A DNA stretch of 46,092 nucleotides from Acidovorax sp. HMWF029 (GTDB lineage: Bacteria > Pseudomonadota > Gammaproteobacteria > Burkholderiales > Burkholderiaceae_C): contig NZ_QAIH01000007.1 of the NCBI RefSeq assembly GCF_003060895.1, positions 1 to 46,092 on the forward strand, in the 5' to 3' direction. Below are positions 9,702 to 17,753 of this stretch, in pieces. Under the pieces are notes generated by a model. That model was not told the origin of the DNA. It did no database searches and saw only the letters and a program-made list of their open reading frames with translations. Both the position numbers and the translations under genes were made by a program. Position 1 is the stretch's first letter. Each line of letters starts with the position of its first letter.

Positions 9702-9714
9702 GTTGTCGTACAAC
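9702..9714. promoter_or_regulatory. Candidate FadR-family operator before udh
   Basis: GTTGT-CGT-ACAAC is a perfect inverted repeat that fits the general FadR-subfamily pattern TNGTNNNACNA. It lies midway between the divergent udh and repressor genes. Its minus strand contains GTTGTACGA, which recurs before the semialdehyde dehydrogenase gene. This suggests the repressor controls udh and its own gene from here. Confidence 0.55.
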
Positions 9715-9768
9715 GAACTGCAATGTACTGCTTCTGCCCCCGGCGCCCCATAGGGATAACACCAACAA

Positions 9769-10497
9769 ATGACCACAGACATCGCCCTTCGCCGCAAGCC
9801 CCGCACCCTGGCCCTGGAGCTGGTGGAGTCCCTCGGAGACCGCATCCGGGACGGCCGCCTGGCCCTGGGCGACAAGCTGCCCACCGAGGCGGCGATCATG
9901 GCCGAGTTCAGCGTCAGCCGCACCGTGGTGCGCGAGGCGATCTCCAAGCTGCAGGCCTCCGGCCTGGTGGAAACGCGGCACGGCATTGGCACCTTTGTGC
10001 TGGGGCTGGGCCAGGCACCCGGCTTCAAGATCACGCCCGACCAGTTCAGCACCCTGCGCGATGTGATTGCGGTGCTGGAACTGCGCATCGGCGTCGAAAC
10101 CGAGGCCGCCGCACTGGCCGCTCAGCGCCGCACCGATGCCAACCTCAAAGCCATGCGCGAGGCGCTGGACGCGGTGGCCGCCGCCGTGGACGCAGGGCGC
10201 GACGCCGTGGCATCCGACTTCCAGTTCCACCTGGAGATTGCCCGTGCCACGCAAAACAGCCACTTCGCCGAGTTGATGGGCACGCTGGGCAGCATGATCA
10301 TCCCGCGTGCGCGCCTGGCCGCCATGGATTCAGCCAACGAAGAGCGACGGCAATACCTTCGGCGCGTCAACGGCGAGCACGAAAGCATCTACGACGCCAT
10401 CGTCGGCCAGGACCCGGATGCTGCCCGCGCCGCCATGCGCACCCACCTGGCCAACAGCCGTGAACGCCGACGGCGTGCACAGGCAGAGGCCAGTTAA
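9769..10497 (+). CDS. GntR-family transcriptional regulator, FadR subfamily
   Basis: A 242-residue repressor-type protein. Residues about 10-77 form the winged helix (LGDKLPTEAAIMAEFSVSRTVVREAISKLQASGLVETRHGIGTFV), and residues about 90-225 the FCD ligand-binding domain with its metal-type residues in DFQFHLE, GEHESI and MRTHLANS. It is divergent from udh and upstream of the aldehyde dehydrogenase, so it most likely controls both and senses a uronate, an aldarate or a product of these. AGGGAT upstream is the best ribosome-binding site. Confidence 0.9.
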   Translation: MTTDIALRRKPRTLALELVESLGDRIRDGRLALGDKLPTEAAIMAEFSVSRTVVREAISKLQASGLVETRHGIGTFVLGLGQAPGFKITPDQFSTLRDVIAVLELRIGVETEAAALAAQRRTDANLKAMREALDAVAAAVDAGRDAVASDFQFHLEIARATQNSHFAELMGTLGSMIIPRARLAAMDSANEERRQYLRRVNGEHESIYDAIVGQDPDAARAAMRTHLANSRERRRRAQAEAS

Positions 10498-10615
10498 CGG
10501 CAGGCACCGCTCGGCGGCCACACGCCCCTGCGCAGCAAGCGTTCTCCCGCACAGCCTGCGCAGGCTTGCCCTGGGCCCATGCGTAGTTACCCTCAATATC
10601 CAAAGTTTGCATCAT

Positions 10616-10635
10616 GTTGTACGATGACATACAAC
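10616..10635. promoter_or_regulatory. Candidate operator before the semialdehyde dehydrogenase
   Basis: GTTGTA and TACAAC form an inverted repeat around an 8-base spacer (CGATGACA), 138 bases before the dehydrogenase start. The first nine bases, GTTGTACGA, equal those of the site before udh. The wider spacing differs from that site, so one half may be used differently, or two dimers may bind. Confidence 0.5.
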
Positions 10636-10673
10636 AAAACCCACACCAGTCTCCGCACGGCGTGCAGCCACCG

Positions 10674-10701
10674 CCCAACGCCAAGCAACTGCGGCGTTGG
10701 G
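10674..10701 (+). promoter_or_regulatory. Hairpin in the leader before the semialdehyde dehydrogenase
   Basis: CCCAACGCC and GGCGTTGGG form a perfect 9-bp stem with a 10-base loop, followed by TTGTATTTG. It lies after the candidate operator and 72 bases before the start codon. It could be a leader hairpin or a weak terminator of the regulator gene. A separate 14-base palindrome, AGCCTGCGCAGGCT, sits at 10553-10566. Confidence 0.35.
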
Positions 10702-10773
10702 TTGTATTTGCCCCATGTTCTACGGCGCGGGGGCTTGGATTCGACTTTCTACAACCACCACATCACTACAGCC

Positions 10774-12213
10774 ATGCATGCAAACCTGATTGGCGGCGCC
10801 TGGACCGACGGCGTCCGCACCTACCAGAACACCAACCCCTCCGACACGCGCGACGTCATCGGCGACTACGCCGTGGCCAGCCGCGAACAGGCGCTGGACG
10901 CCGTGGCTGCGGCACATGCAGCCTTCCCGGCCTGGAGCCTGTCCACCCCACAGCAGCGCTTTGACATCCTCGACGCCGTGGGCAACGAAATCATTGCCCG
11001 CAAGGCCGAGCTCGGCGACCTGCTGGCCCGCGAAGAAGGCAAGACGCTGCCCGAAGCGATTGGCGAAGTCGGCCGCGCCGCCGCCATCTTCAAGTTCTTT
11101 GCAGGCGAAGCGCTGCGCCCTGGCGGCGAGGTGCTGCCCTCGGTACGCCCTGGCGTGGGCATTGAGATCACGCGTGAGCCGCTGGGCGTGATCGGCATCA
11201 TCACACCATGGAACTTCCCCATCGCCATCCCGGCCTGGAAGATCGCGCCCGCACTGGCCTACGGCAACACCGTGGTCTTCAAGCCCGCAGAGGTGGTGCC
11301 CGGCTCCGCCTGGGCGCTGGCCGACATCCTGCACCGCGCGGGTCTTCCAGCCGGTGTGTTCAACCTGGTGATGGGCCGGGGATCGGACGTGGGTGCCGTG
11401 CTGCTGGAAGACGAGCGCATTGCAGGCGTGAGCTTCACCGGCTCCGTCGGCACGGGCCAGCGCGTGGCGGCCGCCTGCGTGCCACGCGGCGCCAAGGTGC
11501 AGCTGGAGATGGGCGGCAAGAACCCGTTTGTGGTGCTGGACGACGCAGACCTGAACGTGGCCGTGGGCGCGGCCATCAATAGTGGCTTCTTCTCCACCGG
11601 CCAGCGCTGCACCGCCAGCAGCCGCGTGATCGTGACCGAAGGCATACACGACCGCTTCGTGGCTGCCATGGTCGAGAAGATGAAGACCCTGAAGGTGGAT
11701 GACGCCCGCAAGGCGGGTACCGACATCGGCCCTGTGGTGGACGACCGCCAGCTTGCGCAAGACCTGGAGTACATCGCCATCGGCCAGCAGGAAGGCGCCA
11801 AACTCGCCTACGGCGGCGAAGCGCTGGAGAAGAACGGCGACGGTGCGCCGGGCTTTTACCTGCGCCCCGCCCTCTTCACAGAAACCACGCCCGGCATGCG
11901 CATCAACCGCGAAGAGATCTTCGGCCCCGTGGTTAGCGTGCTGCGCGCCAAGAACTACGACGAAGCGCTGGCCCTGGCCAACGACACGCCCTTCGGCCTG
12001 GCCAGCGGCATCGCCACCACCAGCCTCAAGCACGCCACCCACTTCAAGCGCCACGCGCAAGCGGGCATGGTGATGGTGAACCTGCCTACGGCGGGCGTGG
12101 ACTACCACGTGCCATTTGGCGGCCGCAAGAGCAGCAGCTACGGCCCGCGCGAGCAAGGGCGGTATGCGGCGGAGTTCTACACCACGGTGAAGACGGCGTA
12201 TACGCAGGCATGA
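10774..12213 (+). CDS. 2,5-dioxovalerate (alpha-ketoglutarate semialdehyde) dehydrogenase
   Basis: A 479-residue aldehyde dehydrogenase. Seen: TPWNFPIAIPAWKIAPAL, FTGSVGTGQRV, LEMGGKN with the base Glu245, GQRCTASSR with the nucleophile Cys279, and EEIFGPVVSV. The overall sequence, including the C-terminal AGVDYHVPFGGRKSSSYGPREQG, matches the B. subtilis YcbD type, which oxidises alpha-ketoglutarate semialdehyde to 2-oxoglutarate in glucarate and galactarate breakdown. The ATG at 10774 gives the family length; the frame is open to 10579 but upstream codons overlap the regulatory region. No strong ribosome-binding site is visible. Confidence 0.88.
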   Translation: MHANLIGGAWTDGVRTYQNTNPSDTRDVIGDYAVASREQALDAVAAAHAAFPAWSLSTPQQRFDILDAVGNEIIARKAELGDLLAREEGKTLPEAIGEVGRAAAIFKFFAGEALRPGGEVLPSVRPGVGIEITREPLGVIGIITPWNFPIAIPAWKIAPALAYGNTVVFKPAEVVPGSAWALADILHRAGLPAGVFNLVMGRGSDVGAVLLEDERIAGVSFTGSVGTGQRVAAACVPRGAKVQLEMGGKNPFVVLDDADLNVAVGAAINSGFFSTGQRCTASSRVIVTEGIHDRFVAAMVEKMKTLKVDDARKAGTDIGPVVDDRQLAQDLEYIAIGQQEGAKLAYGGEALEKNGDGAPGFYLRPALFTETTPGMRINREEIFGPVVSVLRAKNYDEALALANDTPFGLASGIATTSLKHATHFKRHAQAGMVMVNLPTAGVDYHVPFGGRKSSSYGPREQGRYAAEFYTTVKTAYTQA

Positions 12214-12283
12214 CCCCGTACAACTGCAGCCTCCCGCGCCGCACGATTCTTAGTAAAAATGGCCGCTTCCGCCTATCCACAAA

Positions 12284-12307
12284 GCGCTAGCCGCTATCAT
12301 TTTTGAA
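12284..12307. repeat. Partial copy of a short palindromic intergenic repeat
   Basis: GCGCTAGC-C-GCTATCATTTTTGAA. The last 15 bases are identical to 22340-22354, and the GCGCTAGC-x-GCTAT part resembles 28932-28945. It sits in the gap before the DUF2946 gene. Confidence 0.55.
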
Positions 12308-12362
12308 TCAATCGATTGGCCAGCCCCTGTGCGGATGCCGTGGGCGGCTATCATCGCGCCCC

Positions 12363-12722
12363 ATGATTGCCTCCCAACGAACCTTTGCTGCGCTGCGCCT
12401 GTGGGTGCTCGCATGGTTCGTGGCGTCGATGGGGGTGGCGATTGCGTCGCCGCTGGTGCACCCGCAATCCTTTGAGGTGATCTGCTCGGGCGCTGGCACC
12501 ATCAAGCTGCTGGTGCAGACCGACGACGGCACGGTGGAGATGGGCGCCATGGGCATGGACTGCCCCTTGTGCTCCACCCCCAGCGCCCCGCCACCCGCGC
12601 CGGTGGCTGCCACACTCACCACCCATCCCCTGGCCCATGCGCTGCAGCCCATCGAGGCGGCACGTATCGCGGCCGCCACCGCAGCGCCACTGCCGGCGCG
12701 CGGGCCACCAACACGCTCTTGA
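12363..12722 (+). CDS. DUF2946-type small exported protein
   Basis: A 119-residue protein with an N-terminal hydrophobic signal (residues about 8-29, ending VAIASP), a Cys at 41 and a MGMDCPLC motif (Cys67, Cys70), followed by a Pro/Ala-rich tail. This matches the DUF2946 family, small proteins often found beside TonB-dependent receptors and metal genes. A metal-binding role for the cysteines is a guess. The ATG at 12363 is used; the frame is open to 12303 without good signals. Confidence 0.7.
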   Translation: MIASQRTFAALRLWVLAWFVASMGVAIASPLVHPQSFEVICSGAGTIKLLVQTDDGTVEMGAMGMDCPLCSTPSAPPPAPVAATLTTHPLAHALQPIEAARIAAATAAPLPARGPPTRS

Positions 12723-12831
12723 ACTAAGAGTCTGCTTGCGATCTCGCAGGGGATCGTGAACAGGCTCCAAGCCTTCGCAGCGCCCGGACCTGGTGGGCGG
12801 GTGCTGCGCTTTCGTTTCCTGTTGGTTTCCA

Positions 12832-12883
12832 GACAGTGCCGCCTTGCGTGTTGTATCGACGCACGCAAGGCAACTGCACTGTC
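12832..12883. promoter_or_regulatory. Long interrupted hairpin just before the TonB receptor gene
   Basis: GACAGTGC and GCACTGTC (8 bp, outer) flank GCCTTGCGTG and CACGCAAGGC (10 bp, inner) with small bulges and an 11-base loop. It ends 22 bases before the receptor start, so it would lie in the leader. No T-run follows at once. It could stop transcription from the DUF2946 gene, act as a leader switch, or bind a regulator. Confidence 0.6.
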
Positions 12884-12905
12884 GTTTCAAGGCAAGAGCG
12901 TTTTC

Positions 12906-15119
12906 ATGTCCCGTATCTCCTCTTCTTCGCGCAGCGCTGCGGCTTTCCCGCGCCTGCCTCTTTCCCCCCTGTGCCTGGGCGTGCTCGCCACCTGTACGCT
13001 GGCCTCGATGGCAGCCCACGCTCAGACCACCACAGACCCCACGCTCAAGGCCGTGGATGTGGTGGATGCCGCAGCATCCCCCAACGGCAAGCTCAGCCTC
13101 GACACCCCCGTGGACACCGGCAGCCGCCTGGGCCTGACAGCACGCGAGAACCCGGCCTCTGTGACCGTGGTGGACCGCGCCACCATCGACGCGCGCGGCG
13201 CGCAGGACACGCAGGAAATCCTGCGCGCCGTGCCCGGTGTGGTGGCGCACAACGCGCCAGGCTCCATGGCCGCGCAGTACCGGGGCTTCACCAGCAACTC
13301 GGTGGCGCAGCTCTACAACGGCATCAACCCGCAGTACGGAAGTGCCACGCGCGCTGTTGATGCGTGGATCTACGACCGCGTCGAGGCCATCGGCGGTGCG
13401 TCGAGCTTTTTGTACGGCTCGGGCGGTGTGGGCGGCTCCATCAACTACATCACCAAGACGGCCGAGCGCAGCGACTTTGCCGAAGGCCAGCTGCGCCTGG
13501 GCTCTTACGACCTGAAGGAAGTGTCCGTGGGCCTGAACCGCCGCATCGCAGGCGCAGACGGTACTGCAGGCCCTGCGCACTACGCACGCATCGACCTCAA
13601 CCACCGCAACGCAGGCAGCTGGACCGAAGGCACCAAGACACAGTCCACCCAGTTGGCGACCTCCCTACTGTCAGACCTGGGCGGCGGCTTCACGCACACG
13701 CTGGCCTACGAATACCAGAAGGACCACGTAGACCGCCCCTACTGGGGCACGCCGGTGCTGAACCCCGCCGTGGGCGCGCTGACCATCGACCCGGCCACAC
13801 GGTTCAAGAACTACAACAGCGCCGACGGCATGTACGAGCACCGCGTGCAGTGGCTGCGCTCGGTGTCGCAATGGCGCGTGTCCGATGCGCTGCAGCTCAA
13901 GAACACCTTCTACGTGTACGACGCGCTGCGCGACTACCGCAACGTGGAGATTTACACCTTCAATGCCGCCAACACAACCGTGACACGCACGTCGCCCCTT
14001 TTGCAGCGCCATGACCAGCAGTTGCTAGGCGACCGGCTGGAGGGCACCTACCAGGGCCAGCTGGCAGGCAGAAAGAGCGACTGGGCCTTTGGCCTGGACG
14101 TGAGCGTGAACAAGCAGACGCGCTTCCCACTGGGCCCCTCGGTCACCGTGAGCACGGTCAACCCATACAACTTCACGACCGAGAACTTCTTCAGCATCCC
14201 CGGCATTTCTCCCATCTGGAGCCCTGACAAGGACAACAAAGTCACCAACACTGCGCTGTACCTTGAAAACCGCACGGCCGTGGTGCCTGGCGTGAATCTG
14301 ATCACCGCACTGCGGCACGAGCGCATCGAGCTCGACCTGGTGAATCGCCGCTCCGTGACGGCCACCGCGCCCGCCACCTTCAGCCGCAGCTACAGCCCCA
14401 CCACTGGCCGCCTGGGCGTGGTGTGGGACATTGCACCCGGCGCTAACCTGTATGCACAGGCCTCCAACGCGGCCGACCCACCATCGGGCTCGCTGGCCTC
14501 GGCCTCGTTCGCCGATGTGCGCAACAACAGCGACCTGACCACGGGCCGCCAGGTCGAGGTGGGCAGCAAGTTCGACTTCTGGGACGGCAAGGGCAGCGCC
14601 ACAGTGGCAGCCTTTGAAATCCGCCGCAAGAACATCGCCTCGCAAGACCCGTCCAACCCCAACCTCACGGTGCTGGTGGGCGAGCAGTCGTCCAAGGGCA
14701 TCGAGCTGTCGGCAGGCATCCGCCCCACGCCGCAGTGGCAGTTGCAGGGAAATCTGTCGCTGATCCGCGCACGGTATGAGAACTTTGTGCAGGGCGGCGT
14801 CTCGCGCGCGGGCAATGTGCCGCAACTGGTGCCGCAGCAGGTGGCCAACCTGTGGGCCTCGTACGCGATCACACCCACCGTCACCGCCAGCGCGGGTGTG
14901 CGCCATGTGGGCAAGGTGTATGGCAATGCGGCCAATACCAAGTTCTGGCCGTCGTACACGCTGCTGGACCTGGGCCTGGCCTGGAAGGTCAACAAGACCA
15001 CCGCGCTCACCGGCCGCGTGCGCAACGCCACCGACCGCATCTATTCGGCCGAGACGCGCGACCAGGTGTACCTGGGGGCACCGCGCACGCTGGATGTGAC
15101 GCTGCACACCACGTTCTGA
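12906..15119 (+). CDS. TonB-dependent siderophore-type outer-membrane receptor
   Basis: A 737-residue outer-membrane receptor. Signal peptide at residues 1-39 (cleavage after AHA). The plug domain follows (about 45-190): ENPASVTVVDRATIDARGAQ, LRAVPGVV, YRGF, and VEAIGGASSFLYGSGGVGGSINYITK, the classic FhuA/FpvA-like plug. The rest is a beta-barrel, ending in TLHTTF with the C-terminal Phe needed for insertion. The ATG at 12906 is chosen because it begins the signal peptide; a longer frame from 12756 is not protein-like. The PepSY gene follows 27 bases later, a common pairing in siderophore uptake. The ligand is not evident. Confidence 0.93.
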   Translation: MSRISSSSRSAAAFPRLPLSPLCLGVLATCTLASMAAHAQTTTDPTLKAVDVVDAAASPNGKLSLDTPVDTGSRLGLTARENPASVTVVDRATIDARGAQDTQEILRAVPGVVAHNAPGSMAAQYRGFTSNSVAQLYNGINPQYGSATRAVDAWIYDRVEAIGGASSFLYGSGGVGGSINYITKTAERSDFAEGQLRLGSYDLKEVSVGLNRRIAGADGTAGPAHYARIDLNHRNAGSWTEGTKTQSTQLATSLLSDLGGGFTHTLAYEYQKDHVDRPYWGTPVLNPAVGALTIDPATRFKNYNSADGMYEHRVQWLRSVSQWRVSDALQLKNTFYVYDALRDYRNVEIYTFNAANTTVTRTSPLLQRHDQQLLGDRLEGTYQGQLAGRKSDWAFGLDVSVNKQTRFPLGPSVTVSTVNPYNFTTENFFSIPGISPIWSPDKDNKVTNTALYLENRTAVVPGVNLITALRHERIELDLVNRRSVTATAPATFSRSYSPTTGRLGVVWDIAPGANLYAQASNAADPPSGSLASASFADVRNNSDLTTGRQVEVGSKFDFWDGKGSATVAAFEIRRKNIASQDPSNPNLTVLVGEQSSKGIELSAGIRPTPQWQLQGNLSLIRARYENFVQGGVSRAGNVPQLVPQQVANLWASYAITPTVTASAGVRHVGKVYGNAANTKFWPSYTLLDLGLAWKVNKTTALTGRVRNATDRIYSAETRDQVYLGAPRTLDVTLHTTF

Positions 15120-15146
15120 TCGACCACCGGCTGGAGACCGCGCGCC

Positions 15147-16730
15147 ATGCAACACGCCAAACGCTGGCTGTACCTCGTCCACCGCTGGCTGGGCGTGTTG
15201 CTATGCGCCTTCTTCGCCATGTGGTTCGTCTCAGGCGTGGTGATGATGTACGTGGGCTACCCCAAGCTCACGCAGGCCGAACGCCTGGCCCATCTGCCGC
15301 CACTGCGCAGCGCCACACTGGGCACGGCGCCTCTGCTCGAGCCCGCCGAAGCCCTGACACGCGCAGGCATGGCGGGCCCGCTGCAAGACCTGCGGCTGGC
15401 GGCAGCCAGCGGCGGGCGGCCGGTGTATCTGGTCGTACCCGCAGCACCGACCGGAGACGCCGCACCACGGCCCCGCAGACCGCCAGCCCCCGCTGTCATC
15501 GACGCCACGACGGGCGAGCGACTGCAGCGCGTGGACACCACGCACGCCATCGCATCGGCCCGCGCCTTTGCACAGGAAGCCAACCCGTCCATCGAGTACC
15601 AGGGCACGATCGACGAAGACGCCTTTACCCACTCGCGCGCGCTCGATGTGCACCGCCCCCTGCACCGCCTGCACCTGGGCGACAGCGCGGGCACCGTGGT
15701 CTATGTGTCGGGCACCACGGGCGAGGTCGTGCGCGATGCACCGCTGCACGAGCGCGCCTGGAACTACGTCGGCGCATGGATCCACTGGCTGTACCCCTTT
15801 CGGGGCAATGTCTTCAATGACTACTGGACCGACATCGTCAACTGGCTGTCCATCGCGGGCATCGTGCTCACAGTGACGGGCACCGTGGTGGGCGTGCTGC
15901 GCTGGCGTTTCAAGGGCCGGTACAAGACAGGGTCGCGCACGCCGTACCGGGGTTTCATGATGCGCTGGCACCATGTGTTCGGGCTGGTCTTTGCCCTCAT
16001 CACCTTCACCTGGATCTTCAGTGGTCTCATGTCCATGAACCCGTGGAAGATTTTTGACAGTGGTGCCGCCCCGCTGCGCCAGCAGGCCATGAACGGCGGC
16101 CCGCTGGTGCTTCCTGCGCAGGCCGCCACGGTGCAGGCCCTTCTGTCAGCCGGATCCCCCAACACCCGCGAACTGCGCTGGGTGCGCAGCGCAGGCCACA
16201 CGCTGGTACTTGCACACAGCCCGGTGGGCGCCCCTGCGGTGCTGGACGCCACCACCGCTGCGCCCCACACCTGGGGCCCAGAAGCGGTGGCAAAGGCCGC
16301 AACCCACCTGCTGCCCCACGCCGTGGTACGCATCGACACCCTCACGGCCTACGACCTGCACTACTACGACCGCGCTGCCCACACCATGACCGGCGGCGCC
16401 GAGAAGCCTTTGCCCGCGCTGCGCGTTGTGTTTGACGACCCCCAAGCCACCTGGGTGCACATCGACCCGCACACCGGCGCCGTGCTGGGCCGCACCGACA
16501 GCCACCGCCGCACCAGCCGCTGGCTGTTTGCCATGCTGCACAGCTGGGACTGGCTGCCCCTGCTGGAGCGGCGCCCGCTGTGGGACATCGTTCTCATTGT
16601 GCTGAGCCTGGGCGGGGCAGTGATGAGCCTGACCGGGGTCGTAATCGGATGGAGACGGCTGGGGCACAAGCTGCATGCATTCGGCACCGGAAGTGCCAAG
16701 CCATCGCGTGCAGCCGACGCTGTTCGCTGA
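15147..16730 (+). CDS. PepSY-associated membrane protein
   Basis: A 527-residue inner-membrane protein of the PepSY-TM family. Seen: an N-terminal membrane helix (WLYLVHRWLGVLLCAFFAMWFVSG), PepSY-like periplasmic parts with HRPLHRLHLGD, a central pair of helices (WHHVFGLVFALITFTWIFSG), and a C-terminal helix after HSWDWLPLLERRPLWD. Its conserved His residues at helix ends suggest haem binding or electron transfer, and relatives next to siderophore receptors are thought to help reduce iron. It is probably cotranscribed with the receptor. Its 3' end is copied at 17442-17753. Confidence 0.88.
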   Translation: MQHAKRWLYLVHRWLGVLLCAFFAMWFVSGVVMMYVGYPKLTQAERLAHLPPLRSATLGTAPLLEPAEALTRAGMAGPLQDLRLAAASGGRPVYLVVPAAPTGDAAPRPRRPPAPAVIDATTGERLQRVDTTHAIASARAFAQEANPSIEYQGTIDEDAFTHSRALDVHRPLHRLHLGDSAGTVVYVSGTTGEVVRDAPLHERAWNYVGAWIHWLYPFRGNVFNDYWTDIVNWLSIAGIVLTVTGTVVGVLRWRFKGRYKTGSRTPYRGFMMRWHHVFGLVFALITFTWIFSGLMSMNPWKIFDSGAAPLRQQAMNGGPLVLPAQAATVQALLSAGSPNTRELRWVRSAGHTLVLAHSPVGAPAVLDATTAAPHTWGPEAVAKAATHLLPHAVVRIDTLTAYDLHYYDRAAHTMTGGAEKPLPALRVVFDDPQATWVHIDPHTGAVLGRTDSHRRTSRWLFAMLHSWDWLPLLERRPLWDIVLIVLSLGGAVMSLTGVVIGWRRLGHKLHAFGTGSAKPSRAADAVR

Positions 16731-16832
16731 CGCATGGTCATTCAGCGCTTATCAAAAATGTTTCGAATGATTACACTGCGCCCCGCGTTCTTCGTGCAAA
16801 CGCGCAAAAACGTCCAGGCCATCCCACACGCC

Positions 16833-16885
16833 TCAGAGCCTGTCTTCGATTTCCGCGCGCATTGAACATTGAAAACAGGCTCTGA
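16833..16885. promoter_or_regulatory. 11-bp inverted repeat before the small cysteine protein
   Basis: TCAGAGCCTGT and ACAGGCTCTGA are perfect inverted arms 31 bases apart, ending 26 bases before the ATG at 16912. The arms could form a hairpin in the leader or be two halves of a binding site; it may also be the terminator of the PepSY gene, though no T-run is present. Confidence 0.45.
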
Positions 16886-16911
16886 TGTTTTACCCTTTCG
16901 AGAAAAACACC

Positions 16912-17229
16912 ATGAAAAAGACTTTCAGCTTGACCGCCGCATTGCTCCTGACCCTGGCCGCCGGTACCACCCTCGCCCAGGGTGGCTACAACCGCCCTCC
17001 GGCAGACGACAGGCAATACGCCCAGTGCCTGGTCTATGCAGACCGCCTGTACGAAGGCGGCAACGAGCCCAGCCCCGTCAAAGGCCAGACCAAGGCGCAA
17101 GCCTGGTGCACCTGCATGTGGAATGAAACCCCCGATGATTTCAAAGGCAACCTGGTGAAGTTTGCGGAAACCCGCAAAGGCAAGGAAACCAACAAACTGT
17201 GCGAGAAGCACTCGGACTGGAGCGAATAA
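16912..17229 (+). CDS. Small exported cysteine-containing protein, unknown function
   Basis: A 105-residue protein with a clear signal peptide (MKKTFSLTAALLLTLAAG, cleavage after LAQ or nearby). The mature part of about 83 residues has four cysteines (in YAQCLVYAD, AWCTCMW and KLCEKHSDW), enough for two disulfides or a metal site. I do not recognise a family. An ATG at 16885 in frame would lengthen it by nine residues, but MKK makes a better signal peptide. A strong terminator follows, so it ends its own unit. Confidence 0.75.
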   Translation: MKKTFSLTAALLLTLAAGTTLAQGGYNRPPADDRQYAQCLVYADRLYEGGNEPSPVKGQTKAQAWCTCMWNETPDDFKGNLVKFAETRKGKETNKLCEKHSDWSE

Positions 17230-17268
17230 GCGCCGCTGGGCAGCAGGCAGGTTGGCGCCTGTACCTAC

Positions 17269-17296
17269 AAAAAGCTGCCACCTGGCAGCTTTTTTT
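17269..17296 (+). terminator. Intrinsic terminator after the small cysteine protein
   Basis: AAAAGCTGCCA and TGGCAGCTTTT make an 11-bp stem with a 2-base loop, followed by more T (seven T in a row at the end). A textbook intrinsic terminator 40 bases after the stop codon. Confidence 0.92.
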
Positions 17297-17361
17297 GCGC
17301 CTGAGGACCATGCCCTTGAGCAGGCGAGCTCCCCGACGCAGTAACGCAGAGTCAGCCACTC

Positions 17362-17444
17362 ACCCCTTGCTGCGCAGTGTCCGGCTCAGCAAGATCACCG
17401 GCACCAAGCCCACTGCCACCAAGGCCAATGAGGGCAGGGCCGCC
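17362..17444. repeat. 83-bp direct repeat, left copy (3' end of the ABC permease)
   Basis: This is identical over 83 bases to 19466-19548, the last codons of the iron ABC permease on the minus strand. Here the frame still ends with ...RTLRSKG and then its own stop, TGA, where the intact gene has TAG. The last three bases (GCC) are also the first bases of the PepSY fragment, so the junction has three bases of shared sequence. Confidence 0.95.
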
Positions 17445-17753
17445 CACACCATGACAGGAGGTGTCGAGAAACCCCTGCCCGCCTTGCGTGTGGTGTTTGA
17501 CGATCCCCAAGCCACCTGGGTGCACATCGACCCGCACACCGGCGCCGTACTGGGCCGCACCGACAGCCACCGCCGCACCAGCCGCTGGCTGTTTGCCATG
17601 CTGCACAGCTGGGACTGGCTGCCCCTGCTGGAGCGGCGCCCGCTGTGGCACATCGTTCTCATTGTGCTGAGCCTGGGCGGGGTAGTGATGAGCGTGACGG
17701 GGGTGGTGATGGGGTGGCGCAGGCTGGGGGTGAAGCTGCGGACAAACGCGTAG
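17442..17753 (+). pseudogene. 3' fragment of a PepSY membrane protein gene
   Basis: The reading frame AHTMTGGVEKPLPALRVVFDD to the stop matches the C-terminal part of the PepSY protein at 15147-16730 (from position 16377). About 91% of bases agree in roughly 300, but unevenly: 17505-17682 has only two differences, while both flanks are clearly more divergent. No start or N-terminal part exists, so it is a remnant. It is fused upstream to a fragment of the permease 3' end, and is therefore a recombination product, not a degraded gene in place. Confidence 0.9.

Noticed and set aside
10720..12156. Long minus-strand open frame opposite the semialdehyde dehydrogenase gene
   Set aside because: It lies opposite a clear enzyme gene, has a His- and Gly-rich composition typical of the antisense frame of GC-rich genes, and no family sequence. 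The same holds for 3326-4999 (+), 19704-21302 (+), 14025-15182 (-), 27459-29099 (+) and 33867-35717 (+).
12723..12905. Cobalamin or other known riboswitch before the TonB receptor
   Set aside because: I find no B12-box-like sequence or other known aptamer core; only the nested hairpin is supported.
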